Shown: positions 47,122 through 57,817, counted from the stretch's first letter. The stretch: DNA of 64,000 bases from Schaalia sp. 19OD2882 (GCF_018986735.1 NZ_CP065521.1:1984001-2048000), one strand, 5' to 3'. The notes: generated from the sequence alone by a model not told the origin. Made by a program: numbers and translations.

Positions 47122-50061
47122 TCAGGCCCGCGCCAGCCTCCTCCTGGCCACCACACCCGCCCCTGCGGCGGTGACCAGCAGTGCGCCACCGGCGATGAGG
47201 TAGGCGTCGGCGCTGGAGCCGCCCGTCAGGGGAATCGCCGGGACGGTGGTCTTGGCGTTCACGATCGGGTCGGAGAAGGTGATTTCGAGGGCGTCCTTGG
47301 CGATCGTGAAGGGATGCGGCGTCGTGTCGAGGACGTAGCCGACGGGCGCTTCCTTCTCGACCAGGGAGTACGGGTCCTGGCTCCACGTGAGGCCCTTGAC
47401 GGTGAAGACGCCGGGGGCCGGGTCCTGGTCGGTGTAGGGCCCGCCGGCACAGGGGGCGCTCACACAGTCGGTGACCACCGTGTTCGCAGGCACCTTCGGG
47501 CCGCTGAGGCTCCAGGCCGATCCGGCCAGGCGGTTGGAGGGAATGTCGGCGTCAACCTTCAACCAGGTGACCGAGCCGGTCATGCGCGCATTCACCACGG
47601 CGCCGTCCTTGACGCCCTGGGCGGGCACCAGGGTGGCCTCCAGGGCCCGCCCGGTGATCCTCGTGAAGGCGAAGGACGCCTCGGAGCGGATGTGGCCGAT
47701 CGGCGCCCGGGTCTCCTCCACGGTGTAGTCCCCCCATTTCAGGTTGGTGACGCGGAAGGAGCCTGCGGTGGGGTCCGTGTCGGGGCCGGTGCACGGCCCT
47801 TGGGTGCAGTCGTCGACCAGGAGCCCCGCCGGGTGGCCGGGGCCGCGCAGACGCCACTGCGAGCCGCCGATGCGGGTGGTTCCGTCCTCGTCCACCTTGC
47901 CCCAGGTCAGCGAACCCGGCTTGGCGGTGTTCGTGATCCGGCAGGAGACACGGTCCTCGTTGCGCACGGTGGCGGTGGCGGCGCCACCGGCGTTCGTGGC
48001 GCCCACCGTGGAGGAGAAGGGCGAGTTCGGGTCGGCCACGGTGCCGGGGGTGGACACGCAGGTCCATGTGCCCGTCGTGTACCCGGCGGCGTCCGGATTC
48101 GTCGTCTTTTCAGCCAGGTCGTACCTGCCGGGCACGACGGTCTGCGGGTTGCCGGTGCTTCCGGCTCCGCTCAAGGTGAGGTCGGCGCGGGGCCCCTTGG
48201 CCGAGACGCTCCACTGGTCGGGGGCCAGGCCCAGGGCGCCGGCCCACGTGTTGTCGACCTTCTTCTCCAGGGTCAGGGTGGGCACGCGGATGGAGACCTT
48301 GTAGTCCTCGACCTCGCCGGAGGAGGTGATGCCGATGGCGCGCTGGCCCACTCCCCCGTTGTCATCCGTGATGCGCACACGCATGTAGGAGTCGGGCAGG
48401 GAGCCCGGCTCACCATCAACACTGCGCTTCGTGTTCGTCACTTCGGAGGGAACGGTCCACGAAATGAGTGCCCCACCCGCCGCGCAGGCGACCTCGTCGC
48501 TCTTCTCCGTGGCTTCGTCGAAGTGTCCGTCGTTGTTCCAGTCGATCCACCCGGCGACCTTGCCCACTCCCGAGCAGCGCACGGGCTGTCGGTAGACCTT
48601 GCCGAGGGCGGTGAGGATCGCCTTGTAGCCATGGTTCCACGCGGTGGTGTCGATGGAGTCCTCGTCGTCGAAAACGGCGTTGTCGTCATCCGCCTTTGCC
48701 GTGGCGGAGAAGTCCTGGTAGCCCTCGGCGTCGATGATCTCGCCCAGGCGCGGACCGCCCTCGCCCAGGCGCATGGAGGCCAGAGGGCTGACCGCGAAAG
48801 CGTCCGTGGAACGGATGTCGGCCCCGTCGTAGGTACCGGGGGTGCCGCCGGCCCACGTGACCTCGCCGCCCTCCCACTTGGGCTGGAAGAGGGAGCCGGC
48901 GTAGCCGTAGCTCTTGGGGGCGTCGCCGAAGTCCGTGGCGACTATGAGACCCAGGGCCACTGCCGAGTAGCCGGAGCCCTGCAGGGTGACGGTGGCCTTC
49001 GTCGCCCCTTCCATGAGCATGACGACATCCGGTCCGCCCAGCCCATTGGGGCGCTCGTACTGGCCGGCGGTCCCGTTGGCGTCCTTCTGGTAGACGCACT
49101 CCTCGTCGGAGGGCATGAGGCGGGCGGTACGGCCCCCGTCTTCGAGGTCGACGGTGGTGGTCACCTGCTTGCCGGTGGTCTTCGAGATGCAGTCGTGCGA
49201 ACGCAGGGTGTCCAGGACGCGCCATGTGACGGGGTCGGTCGTACTGGCCGAGACCCACTCGTCCTGGCGAGGGGTGTCGGCCCAGGACTTGATTCCGTAC
49301 CTGCGCGAGGAGGCTTCCGCATCGGCGAAGACCAGGCCCTTGATCGGCACGGGCAGGACTACCCCTTGGGGGGTGCGCAATTCGGCGGAGCACGCGTAGT
49401 CGACACTCACGCGGGAGGTGTAGCCGGTGGGGGTCGGGTCGGATCCCGGAGTTCCCCACGGCTTGCCGTCCAGTGCATTCGTGCCGTTGTAGGCGTAGCC
49501 GTTGGCCAGGCCGATGACCATCTGGTTGTTGTTGACGTAGTCGGTCGGGTAGGTGAGCCCCGGGTGCCAGGTGGCGCTGCCGTCGACCCATTGTCCGGGG
49601 CCGTTGACGTTGTAGAGATTGTCGAGGCCGTCCCCGGCCCACGTTCCGGGGACGGTGGCGACCAAGGGTCCCTTGGCCTGAGCGTCGACGGCGTCCGGAC
49701 CGTGCCCCTTGTAGGTGAGGTTGGACAGGGTGCAGGAGGTGGTCAGCACACCCGCGTCGCCGAGGTCGCGTCGGTTCTTGATCTCCTTGGTCGCACCGTA
49801 GTCGAGGACGGGCACGCGCGGTTTGGCCTTGCCGGCGAATTCCGAGTAGTCGGCCCATTGGAGCCACTGGATGGTGTCGACATAGCGTCCGCTTCCTCCG
49901 GTGGCGAAGACGGCGTCCAGGACGGGCGCGTCTTCGGCATGGGTGGGCGAGGCGATCCACGGGAGGGCGAGTACGGAGGCCGCACACATGCCGACGAGGA
50001 AACGTCGCATGCGTCGGTTCCGATCGATTCGCTTGGTGGACGCGGTCGGAGGGGTGGACAC
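47122..50061 (-). CDS. Cell-wall-anchored surface protein (GEVEDY and SpaA-like domains, sorting signal)
   Basis: A 979-residue adhesin-like protein. The signal peptide ends near THAED. The N-terminal ~450 residues are Gly/Asp/Thr-rich and unassigned. Residues ~500-590 hold WIDWNNDGHFDEATE and SSGEVEDYKV, the GEVEDY domain of surface proteins. Two SpaA/Cna-B-like repeats follow (~712-795 and ~828-915), each with a K-V-D strand (TWGKVDED, TWLKVDAD), a Cys pair (DDCTQGPC, TDCVSAPC) and an acidic E-x-x-A-P-x-G motif (EETRAPIG, VEKEAPVG), so isopeptide bonds plus a disulfide are expected. The C-terminus is IPLTGG, a helix and RRRLARA. GTG 50061 has AGGAG. It is convergent with the ABC ATPase (12 bp). 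Confidence 0.88.
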   Translation of the reverse strand: MSTPPTASTKRIDRNRRMRRFLVGMCAASVLALPWIASPTHAEDAPVLDAVFATGGSGRYVDTIQWLQWADYSEFAGKAKPRVPVLDYGATKEIKNRRDLGDAGVLTTSCTLSNLTYKGHGPDAVDAQAKGPLVATVPGTWAGDGLDNLYNVNGPGQWVDGSATWHPGLTYPTDYVNNNQMVIGLANGYAYNGTNALDGKPWGTPGSDPTPTGYTSRVSVDYACSAELRTPQGVVLPVPIKGLVFADAEASSRRYGIKSWADTPRQDEWVSASTTDPVTWRVLDTLRSHDCISKTTGKQVTTTVDLEDGGRTARLMPSDEECVYQKDANGTAGQYERPNGLGGPDVVMLMEGATKATVTLQGSGYSAVALGLIVATDFGDAPKSYGYAGSLFQPKWEGGEVTWAGGTPGTYDGADIRSTDAFAVSPLASMRLGEGGPRLGEIIDAEGYQDFSATAKADDDNAVFDDEDSIDTTAWNHGYKAILTALGKVYRQPVRCSGVGKVAGWIDWNNDGHFDEATEKSDEVACAAGGALISWTVPSEVTNTKRSVDGEPGSLPDSYMRVRITDDNGGVGQRAIGITSSGEVEDYKVSIRVPTLTLEKKVDNTWAGALGLAPDQWSVSAKGPRADLTLSGAGSTGNPQTVVPGRYDLAEKTTNPDAAGYTTGTWTCVSTPGTVADPNSPFSSTVGATNAGGAATATVRNEDRVSCRITNTAKPGSLTWGKVDEDGTTRIGGSQWRLRGPGHPAGLLVDDCTQGPCTGPDTDPTAGSFRVTNLKWGDYTVEETRAPIGHIRSEASFAFTRITGRALEATLVPAQGVKDGAVVNARMTGSVTWLKVDADIPSNRLAGSAWSLSGPKVPANTVVTDCVSAPCAGGPYTDQDPAPGVFTVKGLTWSQDPYSLVEKEAPVGYVLDTTPHPFTIAKDALEITFSDPIVNAKTTVPAIPLTGGSSADAYLIAGGALLVTAAGAGVVARRRLARA

Positions 50062-50241
50062 GGAAGATACTCCTGGATGGGGGAAGGCGCACTGGCGCAG
50101 ATGGTTGTCCGCTCACCGTAGCCCCGTGGGGCAAGGGTCCGCGGGCGCCAGGTGCCCGCATTCGACGCAGCACGGCTGTGAGCAGGGACGATGCCCTGTA
50201 TCAGAGTCCTGTGTCAGAGTTCTGACACGAATGGACGCGCC

Positions 50242-50877
50242 CTACTGCGCCGCCGCCTCGAAGGTCCGCACAAGGAGCCCATCGGCCTCGACGAAACCCT
50301 GCGTGCGGAAATAGTCCGTGTCCGTCACCGAGGTCGGATCGACGGTGAGCCTGTCGAGTCCGCCGGCGCGGATCTGCGCATCTGCGTAGAGGACCTTTCC
50401 CGGGGTGAGGTCGCGGAAACGGTCGGTGACGTAGTCCAGGAGGACACGCCCCTGCCCGCCCCGGTCCACGCGAAGGATGAACAGGCCGATGACTTCGTCG
50501 TCACACAGGGTCAGGTAGGCGCATGTGCCCGCCAGCGACTCGGAGGCGAAACCCGGGTGCGCCCCGGCGATGCCCTGGCGGTGACGTTCGACGAATCGCG
50601 CGACCAGCGCCGAGTCGGCCCCGACCGGGCACACCGAGTAGTGGCGTTCGCCCTGGCGGTGCAGGCGCCACAGCCAGTGGACGTCGATGAGGGCGATGAC
50701 GGCGTTCATCGCAGCATACGGCCAGATGCCGAAGACGACGTTGTACACGGTCGCGATGAGGCTTCCGGTCAGGTTGAGCGCACGGAACTTGCGCACACTG
50801 GGCACGACCAGGCTCAGGACCACCAGGACCGAGCCCGCCCATCCGATGATCTCCCACCAGGGCACGGTGATCTCCAC
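50242..50877 (-). CDS. YgjV-like membrane segment fused to an acyltransferase-like domain
   Basis: A 211-residue protein. Residues ~8-72 form three short hydrophobic helices (IIGWAGSVLVVLSLVVPSV, ALNLTGSLIATVYNVVFGIW, AAMNAVIALIDVHWLWRL) like the inner-membrane YgjV/PQ-loop-type family. Residues ~85-205 look like an N-acyltransferase fold: ARFVERHRQGIAG, CAYLTLCDDEVIGLFIL, a beta-bulge and a C-terminal YFRTQGFVEADGLLVRTF. The GTG start comes one base after the guaB3 stop (TGAAGTG). The substrate and the reason for the fusion are unknown. Confidence 0.65.
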   Translation of the reverse strand: MEITVPWWEIIGWAGSVLVVLSLVVPSVRKFRALNLTGSLIATVYNVVFGIWPYAAMNAVIALIDVHWLWRLHRQGERHYSVCPVGADSALVARFVERHRQGIAGAHPGFASESLAGTCAYLTLCDDEVIGLFILRVDRGGQGRVLLDYVTDRFRDLTPGKVLYADAQIRAGGLDRLTVDPTSVTDTDYFRTQGFVEADGLLVRTFEAAAQ

Positions 50878-50878
50878 T

Positions 50879-52003
50879 TCAGCTGGGACGGTAGGGACTG
50901 ACGACGACCTCGACCCGTTGGAGGTCCTTGACCTCGGAGTAGCCGGTGGAGGCCATGGCGCGTCTGAGGGCGCCGACGAAGTTCAAGGAGCCGTCGGCGC
51001 GGGTCGAGGGACCGTGGAGGATCTCGCGCAGGGTGCCGGTGGTGCCCACCTCGACCCGTTGGCCGCGCGGCATGTCCGGGTGGGTGGCCTCCGACCCCCA
51101 GTGCCACCCGCGGCCCGGGGCCTCTTCGGCGCGGGCAAGGGCTGCGCCGAGCATCACCGCGTCCGCGCCGCAGGCGATGGCGCGTGCGAGGTCTCCGGAT
51201 CGGCCGATGCCGCCGTCGGCGATGACATGGACGTAGCGTCCGCCGGATTCGTCCATGTAGTCACGTCTGGCGGCGGCCACGTCCGCGATGGCGGTGGCCA
51301 TGGGCGCGTGCACGCCCAGGGACTGGCGCGTGGAGTGTGCGGCCCCGCCTCCAAAACCCACGAGGATGCCGGCGGCCCCGGTGCGCATGAGGTGCAGTGC
51401 GGCGGTGGTCGTGGACACCCCTCCGACGATGACGGGCACGTCCAATTCGTAGATGAAGCGCTTGAGGTTGAGGGGTTCGGCTCGCGAGGACACGTGTTCG
51501 GCCGAGACCGTGGTGCCACGGATGACGAACAGGTCCACGCCCGCATCCACCACGTGCCGCCAGTACTTCTGGGTGCGTTGGGGAGAGAGTTTGCCCGCGA
51601 CGACCACGCCGGCCTGTCGGATCTGGGCCAGGCGCGCGGTGATGAGCTCGGGTTTGATGGGTTCGGAGTACACGCGCTGGAGGAAGGGGATGGATTCCTC
51701 CCCTCCCAGGTGGGAGACCTCCTCCAGGAGAGGGGTCGGGTCCTCGTAACGGGTCCACAGGCCGTCCAGGTCCAGGACGCCGATGCCGCCGAGTTTGCCG
51801 AATTCGATGGCGGTGGCCGGGCTCATGACGGAGTCCATGGGGGCGGCCATGACGGGGATGTCGACGTGATGGGCGTCGATCTGCCAGCCGACGCTGACGT
51901 CTTCGGGGTCGCGCGTGCGTCGGGCGGGCACCAGGGCGATGTCGTCCAGCGTGTAGGCGCGGCGGCCTCTCTTGCCGCGCCCGATCTCCACTTCGTTGCT
52001 CAC
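50879..52003 (-). CDS. guaB3: GuaB3-family IMP dehydrogenase-related protein
   Basis: A 374-residue TIM-barrel protein of the IMPDH/GMPR superfamily without CBS domains. It has DDIALVPARRTRDPEDVSV, PVMAAPMDSVMSP, GKLGGIGVLDLDG, the FGGGAAHSTRQSLGV loop and the actinobacterial C-terminus. The loop that carries the catalytic Cys in true IMPDH (SICTTR) has no Cys here, so IMP oxidation by the classical thioimidate route is not possible. Mycobacterial homologues look the same. Other GuaB3 proteins have been reported as purine-nucleotide reductases; whether that applies to Cys-less forms is unclear. The true guaB lies at 53610. Confidence 0.88.
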   Translation of the reverse strand: MSNEVEIGRGKRGRRAYTLDDIALVPARRTRDPEDVSVGWQIDAHHVDIPVMAAPMDSVMSPATAIEFGKLGGIGVLDLDGLWTRYEDPTPLLEEVSHLGGEESIPFLQRVYSEPIKPELITARLAQIRQAGVVVAGKLSPQRTQKYWRHVVDAGVDLFVIRGTTVSAEHVSSRAEPLNLKRFIYELDVPVIVGGVSTTTAALHLMRTGAAGILVGFGGGAAHSTRQSLGVHAPMATAIADVAAARRDYMDESGGRYVHVIADGGIGRSGDLARAIACGADAVMLGAALARAEEAPGRGWHWGSEATHPDMPRGQRVEVGTTGTLREILHGPSTRADGSLNFVGALRRAMASTGYSEVKDLQRVEVVVSPYRPS

Positions 52004-52054
52004 CCCCAGATCCTATCGACGCCACATGTGGGTGGGGTGCGCGACACTGGAGGC

Positions 52055-52786
52055 ATGACGACGAATCCTTCCCCCATTTGGACCGACGTTCCCTGGCTGG
52101 GCTTCGACACCGAGACCACGGGTGTGGACGCCCACCAGGACCGCCTGGTCACCGCCGCCCTGGTCCTTCGCCGCGCAGGCGCCGCCCCCACGGGCCCCGA
52201 CCTCGTTCGCACGTGGCTGGCGGACCCGGGGGTGCCCATCCCGGAGCGGGCCACCCGGGTCCACGGCATCTCCACCGAGTACGCCCGTGAACACGGGCGC
52301 CCGGTGGTGGCCGTCCTGGAGGAACTTGCCGTGACCCTGGTGGACCACTGGCGCCGCGGCTTCCCCGTGGTCGTCTTCAACGGCGCATACGACATCACCT
52401 TGGTGGAGTCGGAGTTGGCGCGCCACGGCCTGGCCACCCTCAGCGATCGTCTGGGCCACCAGCCGCGTCCCGTGGTGGACCCCCTGGTCCTGGACCGCAA
52501 GGTCGACCGCTGGCGCAAGGGCAAGCGCACGCTGACGGACATGGCGCCCGTCTACGGGGTCACCCCGGACCAGAACGCCCACACGGCGGAGGTCGACGTG
52601 GCGATGACCCTGGACGTGCTGGCGGGGATGCTCAAGGCGCATCCGCGTGAGCTCTCGGGGCTGACCTGCGAGGACCTGCACACCTTCCAAGAGCAGGCCC
52701 ATGCCGCCTGGGCCGAGGACTTCGAGGCGTTCCTGCGCTCCAAGGGCAAGGACGAGGCCATCGCCCGCCAGTGGCCCCTGGCCTGA
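52055..52786 (+). CDS. DnaQ-like 3'-5' exonuclease
   Basis: A 243-residue DEDDh exonuclease. Exo I is GFDTETTGVD, Exo II is VVFNGAYDITL and Exo III is AHTAEVDVAM (His and Asp). It also has a VHGIST motif common to polymerase-epsilon-like and RNase T-like nucleases. No polymerase or helicase domain is attached. ATG 52055 has GGAGG six bases before it. It is divergent from guaB3 with a 51-bp gap. The role is probably DNA repair or RNA trimming and is not assignable. Confidence 0.88.
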   Translation: MTTNPSPIWTDVPWLGFDTETTGVDAHQDRLVTAALVLRRAGAAPTGPDLVRTWLADPGVPIPERATRVHGISTEYAREHGRPVVAVLEELAVTLVDHWRRGFPVVVFNGAYDITLVESELARHGLATLSDRLGHQPRPVVDPLVLDRKVDRWRKGKRTLTDMAPVYGVTPDQNAHTAEVDVAMTLDVLAGMLKAHPRELSGLTCEDLHTFQEQAHAAWAEDFEAFLRSKGKDEAIARQWPLA

Positions 52787-52793
52787 AGGCGGG

Positions 52794-52811
52794 CCCGGGG
52801 TGGACCCCGGG
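52794..52811. terminator. Short bidirectional hairpin between exonuclease and aldolase genes
   Basis: CCCGGGG / CCCCGGG around TGGA in the 30-bp convergent gap. Confidence 0.5.
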
Positions 52812-52816
52812 TCTGC

Positions 52817-53518
52817 TCAGTCCGGGAAGTTCTCGTCCTCGACCAGCTCCGCCCAGGTCTTTGAGGACCCGATGAGCTGGGCGAAGTCCTGGTTCTGCTC
52901 GGCAATGGCCATCTCGGTGGCCGGATTGCCCACCAGGTGCGCCAGGACGTCCGGGGCGGCGGTGATGGCGCCGATTCCGGCGCGCACCAGTTCCAGGACC
53001 TGCTCGGAATTCTTGAAGGAGGCCGCAAGGACGTCCGCCTGGATGCCCTGGGTGCGCAGCATCTTGTGCATGTCCTCGGCCACGCGCACGCCGGAGATGC
53101 CGAAGTTGTCCATGCGGTTGACGTAGGGGGCGATGTAACGGCACCCGGCCTTGGCCGCCATGAACCCCTGCATGGCGGAGTGGATGCCGGTGGCGGTGAT
53201 GAGGAATCCGCGCTGCTTGAGCAGCGGCATCGCCGCATAACCCTGGCGCGTCACGGGCACCTTGACGAAGATCGCCTCACCGAGGACCTCCCGCAGGGCG
53301 GCGGCCTCCTTGACCATGTCTTCGGTGCGGGTGGACACCAGCTGGGCGTGCAGCTGGGAACCGTAGGGCAGGATCTCCTTGATGCGTTTGAGGGTCGCCA
53401 AGGGGTTGCCGCCGTGGCGGGCCAGGATCGTCGGATTCGTCGTCACCCCGTCCACCGGCAGGTAGGACAGGGTGTCCTCGATGGCGGCGGGGTCGGCATG
53501 GTCGATGAGGATGAGCAT
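52817..53518 (-). CDS. Transaldolase / fructose-6-phosphate aldolase-like protein
   Basis: A 233-residue class I aldolase barrel of the FSA/TalC group. It has VDGVTTNPTILARHGG, HAQLVSTRTEDMV, and the Schiff-base lysine (about 86) in IFVKVPVTRQGYAAM, then TATGIHSAMQGFMAAKAG and APYVNRMDNFGISG. It may cleave fructose-6-P or act on another small phosphosugar. Active-site details that separate FSA from transaldolase cannot be judged by eye. ATG 53518 is at the natural barrel start. It is a single gene. Confidence 0.88.
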   Translation of the reverse strand: MLILIDHADPAAIEDTLSYLPVDGVTTNPTILARHGGNPLATLKRIKEILPYGSQLHAQLVSTRTEDMVKEAAALREVLGEAIFVKVPVTRQGYAAMPLLKQRGFLITATGIHSAMQGFMAAKAGCRYIAPYVNRMDNFGISGVRVAEDMHKMLRTQGIQADVLAASFKNSEQVLELVRAGIGAITAAPDVLAHLVGNPATEMAIAEQNQDFAQLIGSSKTWAELVEDENFPD

Positions 53519-53609
53519 GGGATGGCGTCCTTCGTCAGTGCGTCCTCAGCGGACGCTTCCTGGACATTCTAGGAGATCCCTCACATCACCAGGAGCGACC
53601 ATCGGGCCC

Positions 53610-55142
<1,533 letters not shown>

Positions 55143-55206
55143 CTAGGCGTGCGCCCCAGGGCGCCCCGACGCGGGCCTGAGGAATGGCGCAGCGGGGTGG
55201 CGCGTC

Positions 55207-56484
55207 TCACCGCCGGCGCCGGGCGCGCGCCTGTGCCCCGGCGACGCTTGCCGCCTCGGGCAGCCCGGGCAGCAGCAGCATCTGGGCCACGTGGTAGGCG
55301 TCGGGTTTGCCGCTCCACGTGGTGGTCCCGACCCGCCCCTGGGGGTCGAGTTCGTGGTGCCAACGTCCGGGGGCCTCGCGCAGGTGTCGGTCCGCCCACG
55401 CGAGCCACCTGGCGTAGCGGTTGGCGGTGGCCGACACCCAGTCCTCGTATCGGTCCCCCTGCTCTTCCAAGGTGCGGCCCAGGGTCAGGGCGGCGTTGAC
55501 CGCTTCGCACAGGACCCAGTGCATGCGGGTGGCCACGACGGTGTGTCCGTCGAAGTCGGTGGTGTAGACGAATCCGCCGTTTCGTCGGTCCCATCCGTCG
55601 GTTGCGGCCCTCTCGACGAGGGCGGCCGCGGTGGGGATCGCCCAGTCGGGTTCGGGGTCGCCGATCTCGATGAGGGCGGTGCGGGCGCGCAGGACCAGGC
55701 TGGCCCATTCGAAGCCGTGGCCGGGGGTGGCCCCGTAGGGGCGGAAGGGGTGGGAGGGCTGGTCGATGTGGTGGTCGGCCATGACCTGCCAGTCAGGGGT
55801 GAAGTGTTCGGGCAGTCGCCACTCCCATTCCTGGCCGAGGTCCGCCACGAAGTGGAGGATGGCGCGCGCCCGGTCCAGCCACAGGCGCTCCCCTGTGGCG
55901 TCGAAGGCCGCCAAGTAGGCCTCGCAGGTGTGCATGTTGGCGTTGAGCCCCCGGTAGTTCTCGGTTGCGGTGTAGGCCCGGTCCCAGGACTCGCGCACCC
56001 TTCCCCACTGCGGCTCCCACCAGCGTTCCTCCTGGTCGGCCAGGGCGTCGTCGAGAAGGCGTCGCCCACCCTCGATCCCGGCCAGGGTGGCCGTGGAGGC
56101 GGCCAGGACGACGAAGGCGTGGGCGTAGGCCTCTTTGCGGCCTTCCCCCACGCACACTCCATGCCCCTCGCCGTCAAGACCGTGTTGGACGGCGGAGAAC
56201 CAGCCCCCGTGGTCGAGGTCGCGCAGGACGCTGGTCAGGGCGTGGACTCCGTGGGTGGCGTACTGTACGACGTCCTTGTCGCCGCGCATGGCGGCCAGGG
56301 AGAAGACGTGGGTCATGCGGCAGGTGATCCACAATTCAACGGGTTTGGAGCGGTCGACGACCCCGTCCGCGTCGAGGTGTCCGAAGCCGCTTGGCCGCAG
56401 GGAGTTGCGGGCGAATCGGGTGAGTTCGTCGAACTCCGCCGCGAAGGAGGTCACGAGCGCGGGCTCCCGCCACGGTGTGTCCAC
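55207..56484 (-). CDS. N-acylglucosamine 2-epimerase (AGE) family sugar isomerase
   Basis: A 425-residue (alpha/alpha)6-barrel protein. Motifs include LWITCRMTHVFSLA, GWFSAVQ, EAYAHAFVVLAAST, GLNANMHTCEAYLAAFDATG, PGHGFEWASLVLR and RMHWVLCEAVNAAL. This spacing of His, Arg and Glu residues is that of YihS/mannose-isomerase-like members more than of mammalian AGE, so aldose-ketose isomerisation of mannose or a related hexose is likely. The GTG at 56484 has AGGAGGACTCCA. It lies after the MerR gene on the same strand (109-bp gap). The substrate is not assignable. Confidence 0.86.
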   Translation of the reverse strand: MDTPWREPALVTSFAAEFDELTRFARNSLRPSGFGHLDADGVVDRSKPVELWITCRMTHVFSLAAMRGDKDVVQYATHGVHALTSVLRDLDHGGWFSAVQHGLDGEGHGVCVGEGRKEAYAHAFVVLAASTATLAGIEGGRRLLDDALADQEERWWEPQWGRVRESWDRAYTATENYRGLNANMHTCEAYLAAFDATGERLWLDRARAILHFVADLGQEWEWRLPEHFTPDWQVMADHHIDQPSHPFRPYGATPGHGFEWASLVLRARTALIEIGDPEPDWAIPTAAALVERAATDGWDRRNGGFVYTTDFDGHTVVATRMHWVLCEAVNAALTLGRTLEEQGDRYEDWVSATANRYARWLAWADRHLREAPGRWHHELDPQGRVGTTTWSGKPDAYHVAQMLLLPGLPEAASVAGAQARARRRR

Positions 56485-56593
56485 TGGAGTCCTCCTGGAG
56501 TGCGTCGGGCCGTCGGGCCGCTGCGTCGTCGGAATGGATCCACGGTATCCCGAAATGGGGCGCCCAGGTGAATGGGATGAGGGCCGATCGACC

Positions 56594-57508
56594 TCAGGAC
56601 AGGTCGACTCCCGCCACCGACAGGGTCTCCTCCAGGGCGGCCCCCAGGGTGCGCACCCGCTGGACCTTCGGGTCCAGGTAGGCGGGGGTGTTCGCGCCGA
56701 CGAGGATGACGTCGAGGTCGTGCTCGTGGGCCAGCGCGTCGACGAGTTCCTCGCAGGTGGCTCCGCTGCCCATGAGCAGGCAGATGCGCACCGCGTGGCG
56801 TGCGAGGTGTCCTTTGACCCGGTCGCACCCGTCACGTCCGGCCCCCGAGCCCGTGGCGACGATCCGGGTGCACAGGCCCTGCCATTCGAGGGCGACGCCC
56901 AGGACGTGCGCGCCCAGGCAGTGGTCCTGGTCGGTCAGGACGAGGACTTCGGTGGGGGCGTCGGGGTCCGGGTGGGGCCCTTCGTCGGCGACCTCGCGCA
57001 GGACTTGCAGGCAGGCCACGGTCAGGGAGGCGGAAGGGGCGTGCCCGGGGTCCTCCCCCACGTCGGAGGAGCGGATGGCCTCGATGGCCGGTTCGATGAG
57101 GCGGGTCCATGTGCGCACCAGTCCGATCTCGGCGATCTCACGTCGGATGATGCGCACCAGGGTTTCGGGGGCGTCTTCGGTGGCGGCCCGCACGAGGTCG
57201 GAGGCGCGGGTGGGTCTGCGTCGACCGTCGGCCCCGCCTTTGTTGCGGGCGCTTTCCGCCAGGACGAGGGCGGCCGCGTCGCCCGTGGGGACTCCGGAGT
57301 GGACCAATTCGACCATGCGCGCCAGGCGTTCGACATCCTCGGGAAGGTAGCGCCTGTGGGCTCCGGCCTGCCGGTCACTGACCCCCAACCCGTAGCGGCG
57401 CTCCCAGGTGCGCAGGGTCGAGGGAGGGACCCCCAGACGCAGTGCCAGCGCCGCGACGCTCAGGGGCGCGTCCGTCTTTCCGATGGTCACGAAATGCGCT
57501 CTGGACAC
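56594..57508 (-). CDS. MerR-family regulator with a possible cobalamin-binding-like C-terminal domain
   Basis: A 304-residue regulator. The MerR winged helix (~16-75) shows SVAALALRLGVPPSTLRTWERRYGL (first 20 residues diagnostic), GAHRRYLPEDVERLARM. The remainder follows the CarH/LitR layout: a helical bundle (~100-175) and a Rossmann-like domain (~180-300). VLTDQDHCLGAHVLG has His ~196 where B12-binding proteins have their axial His (x-x-H-x-x-G), and CLLMGSGATCEEL and VILVGANTPAY follow. The W-x9-EH helix motif of CarH is missing, so ligand binding is uncertain. GTG 57508 has GGAGGTGAGG. Confidence 0.78.
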   Translation of the reverse strand: MSRAHFVTIGKTDAPLSVAALALRLGVPPSTLRTWERRYGLGVSDRQAGAHRRYLPEDVERLARMVELVHSGVPTGDAAALVLAESARNKGGADGRRRPTRASDLVRAATEDAPETLVRIIRREIAEIGLVRTWTRLIEPAIEAIRSSDVGEDPGHAPSASLTVACLQVLREVADEGPHPDPDAPTEVLVLTDQDHCLGAHVLGVALEWQGLCTRIVATGSGAGRDGCDRVKGHLARHAVRICLLMGSGATCEELVDALAHEHDLDVILVGANTPAYLDPKVQRVRTLGAALEETLSVAGVDLS

Positions 57509-57567
57509 GTCTGACCTCACCTCCGCTGTCCGACTTCCGGGGAGTCCGGGACCGGGCACCCGTCCCA

Positions 57568-57794
57568 TGAACAGGTCCGGGCACCTGCCTGTTCAGATCC
57601 TTGTTCATCCGATGCTTCCTCGCCACCCGAATGCTTGCGATTCCAAGTTCTGATACAGGTTTCAAGCGCTGCACACAGGCTCCACAGGGTTGTTCACATC
57701 TTGTTCACCTTGGGCACCCAAACAGATTCAGGAAACTCCCAGGAATCCTGTCCTACCTGAGAGTTCGCGGGGAATGCGGGGCGCGGCTTGAACA
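57568..57794. repeat. Cluster of six TGTTCA/TGAACA half-sites
   Basis: Six occurrences in 227 bp, where about 0.1 would be expected by chance. Orientations are mixed: TGAACA at 57568 and 57789, TGTTCA at the rest. Spacings of 12 bp (57590-57602) and 11 bp (57691-57702) suggest binding sites on one DNA face. The last copy overlaps the -35 of the whiB3 promoter. Confidence 0.65.
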
Positions 57795-57817
57795 AGCCAC
57801 GCACAATTTCATAGACT
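57788..57817 (+). promoter_or_regulatory. Candidate whiB3 promoter
   Basis: TTGAAC (57788-57793), 18 bp, TAGACT (57812-57817), about 60 bp before the ATG. The -35 lies within a TGAACA half-site, so a regulator bound there would contact or block polymerase. Confidence 0.6.
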
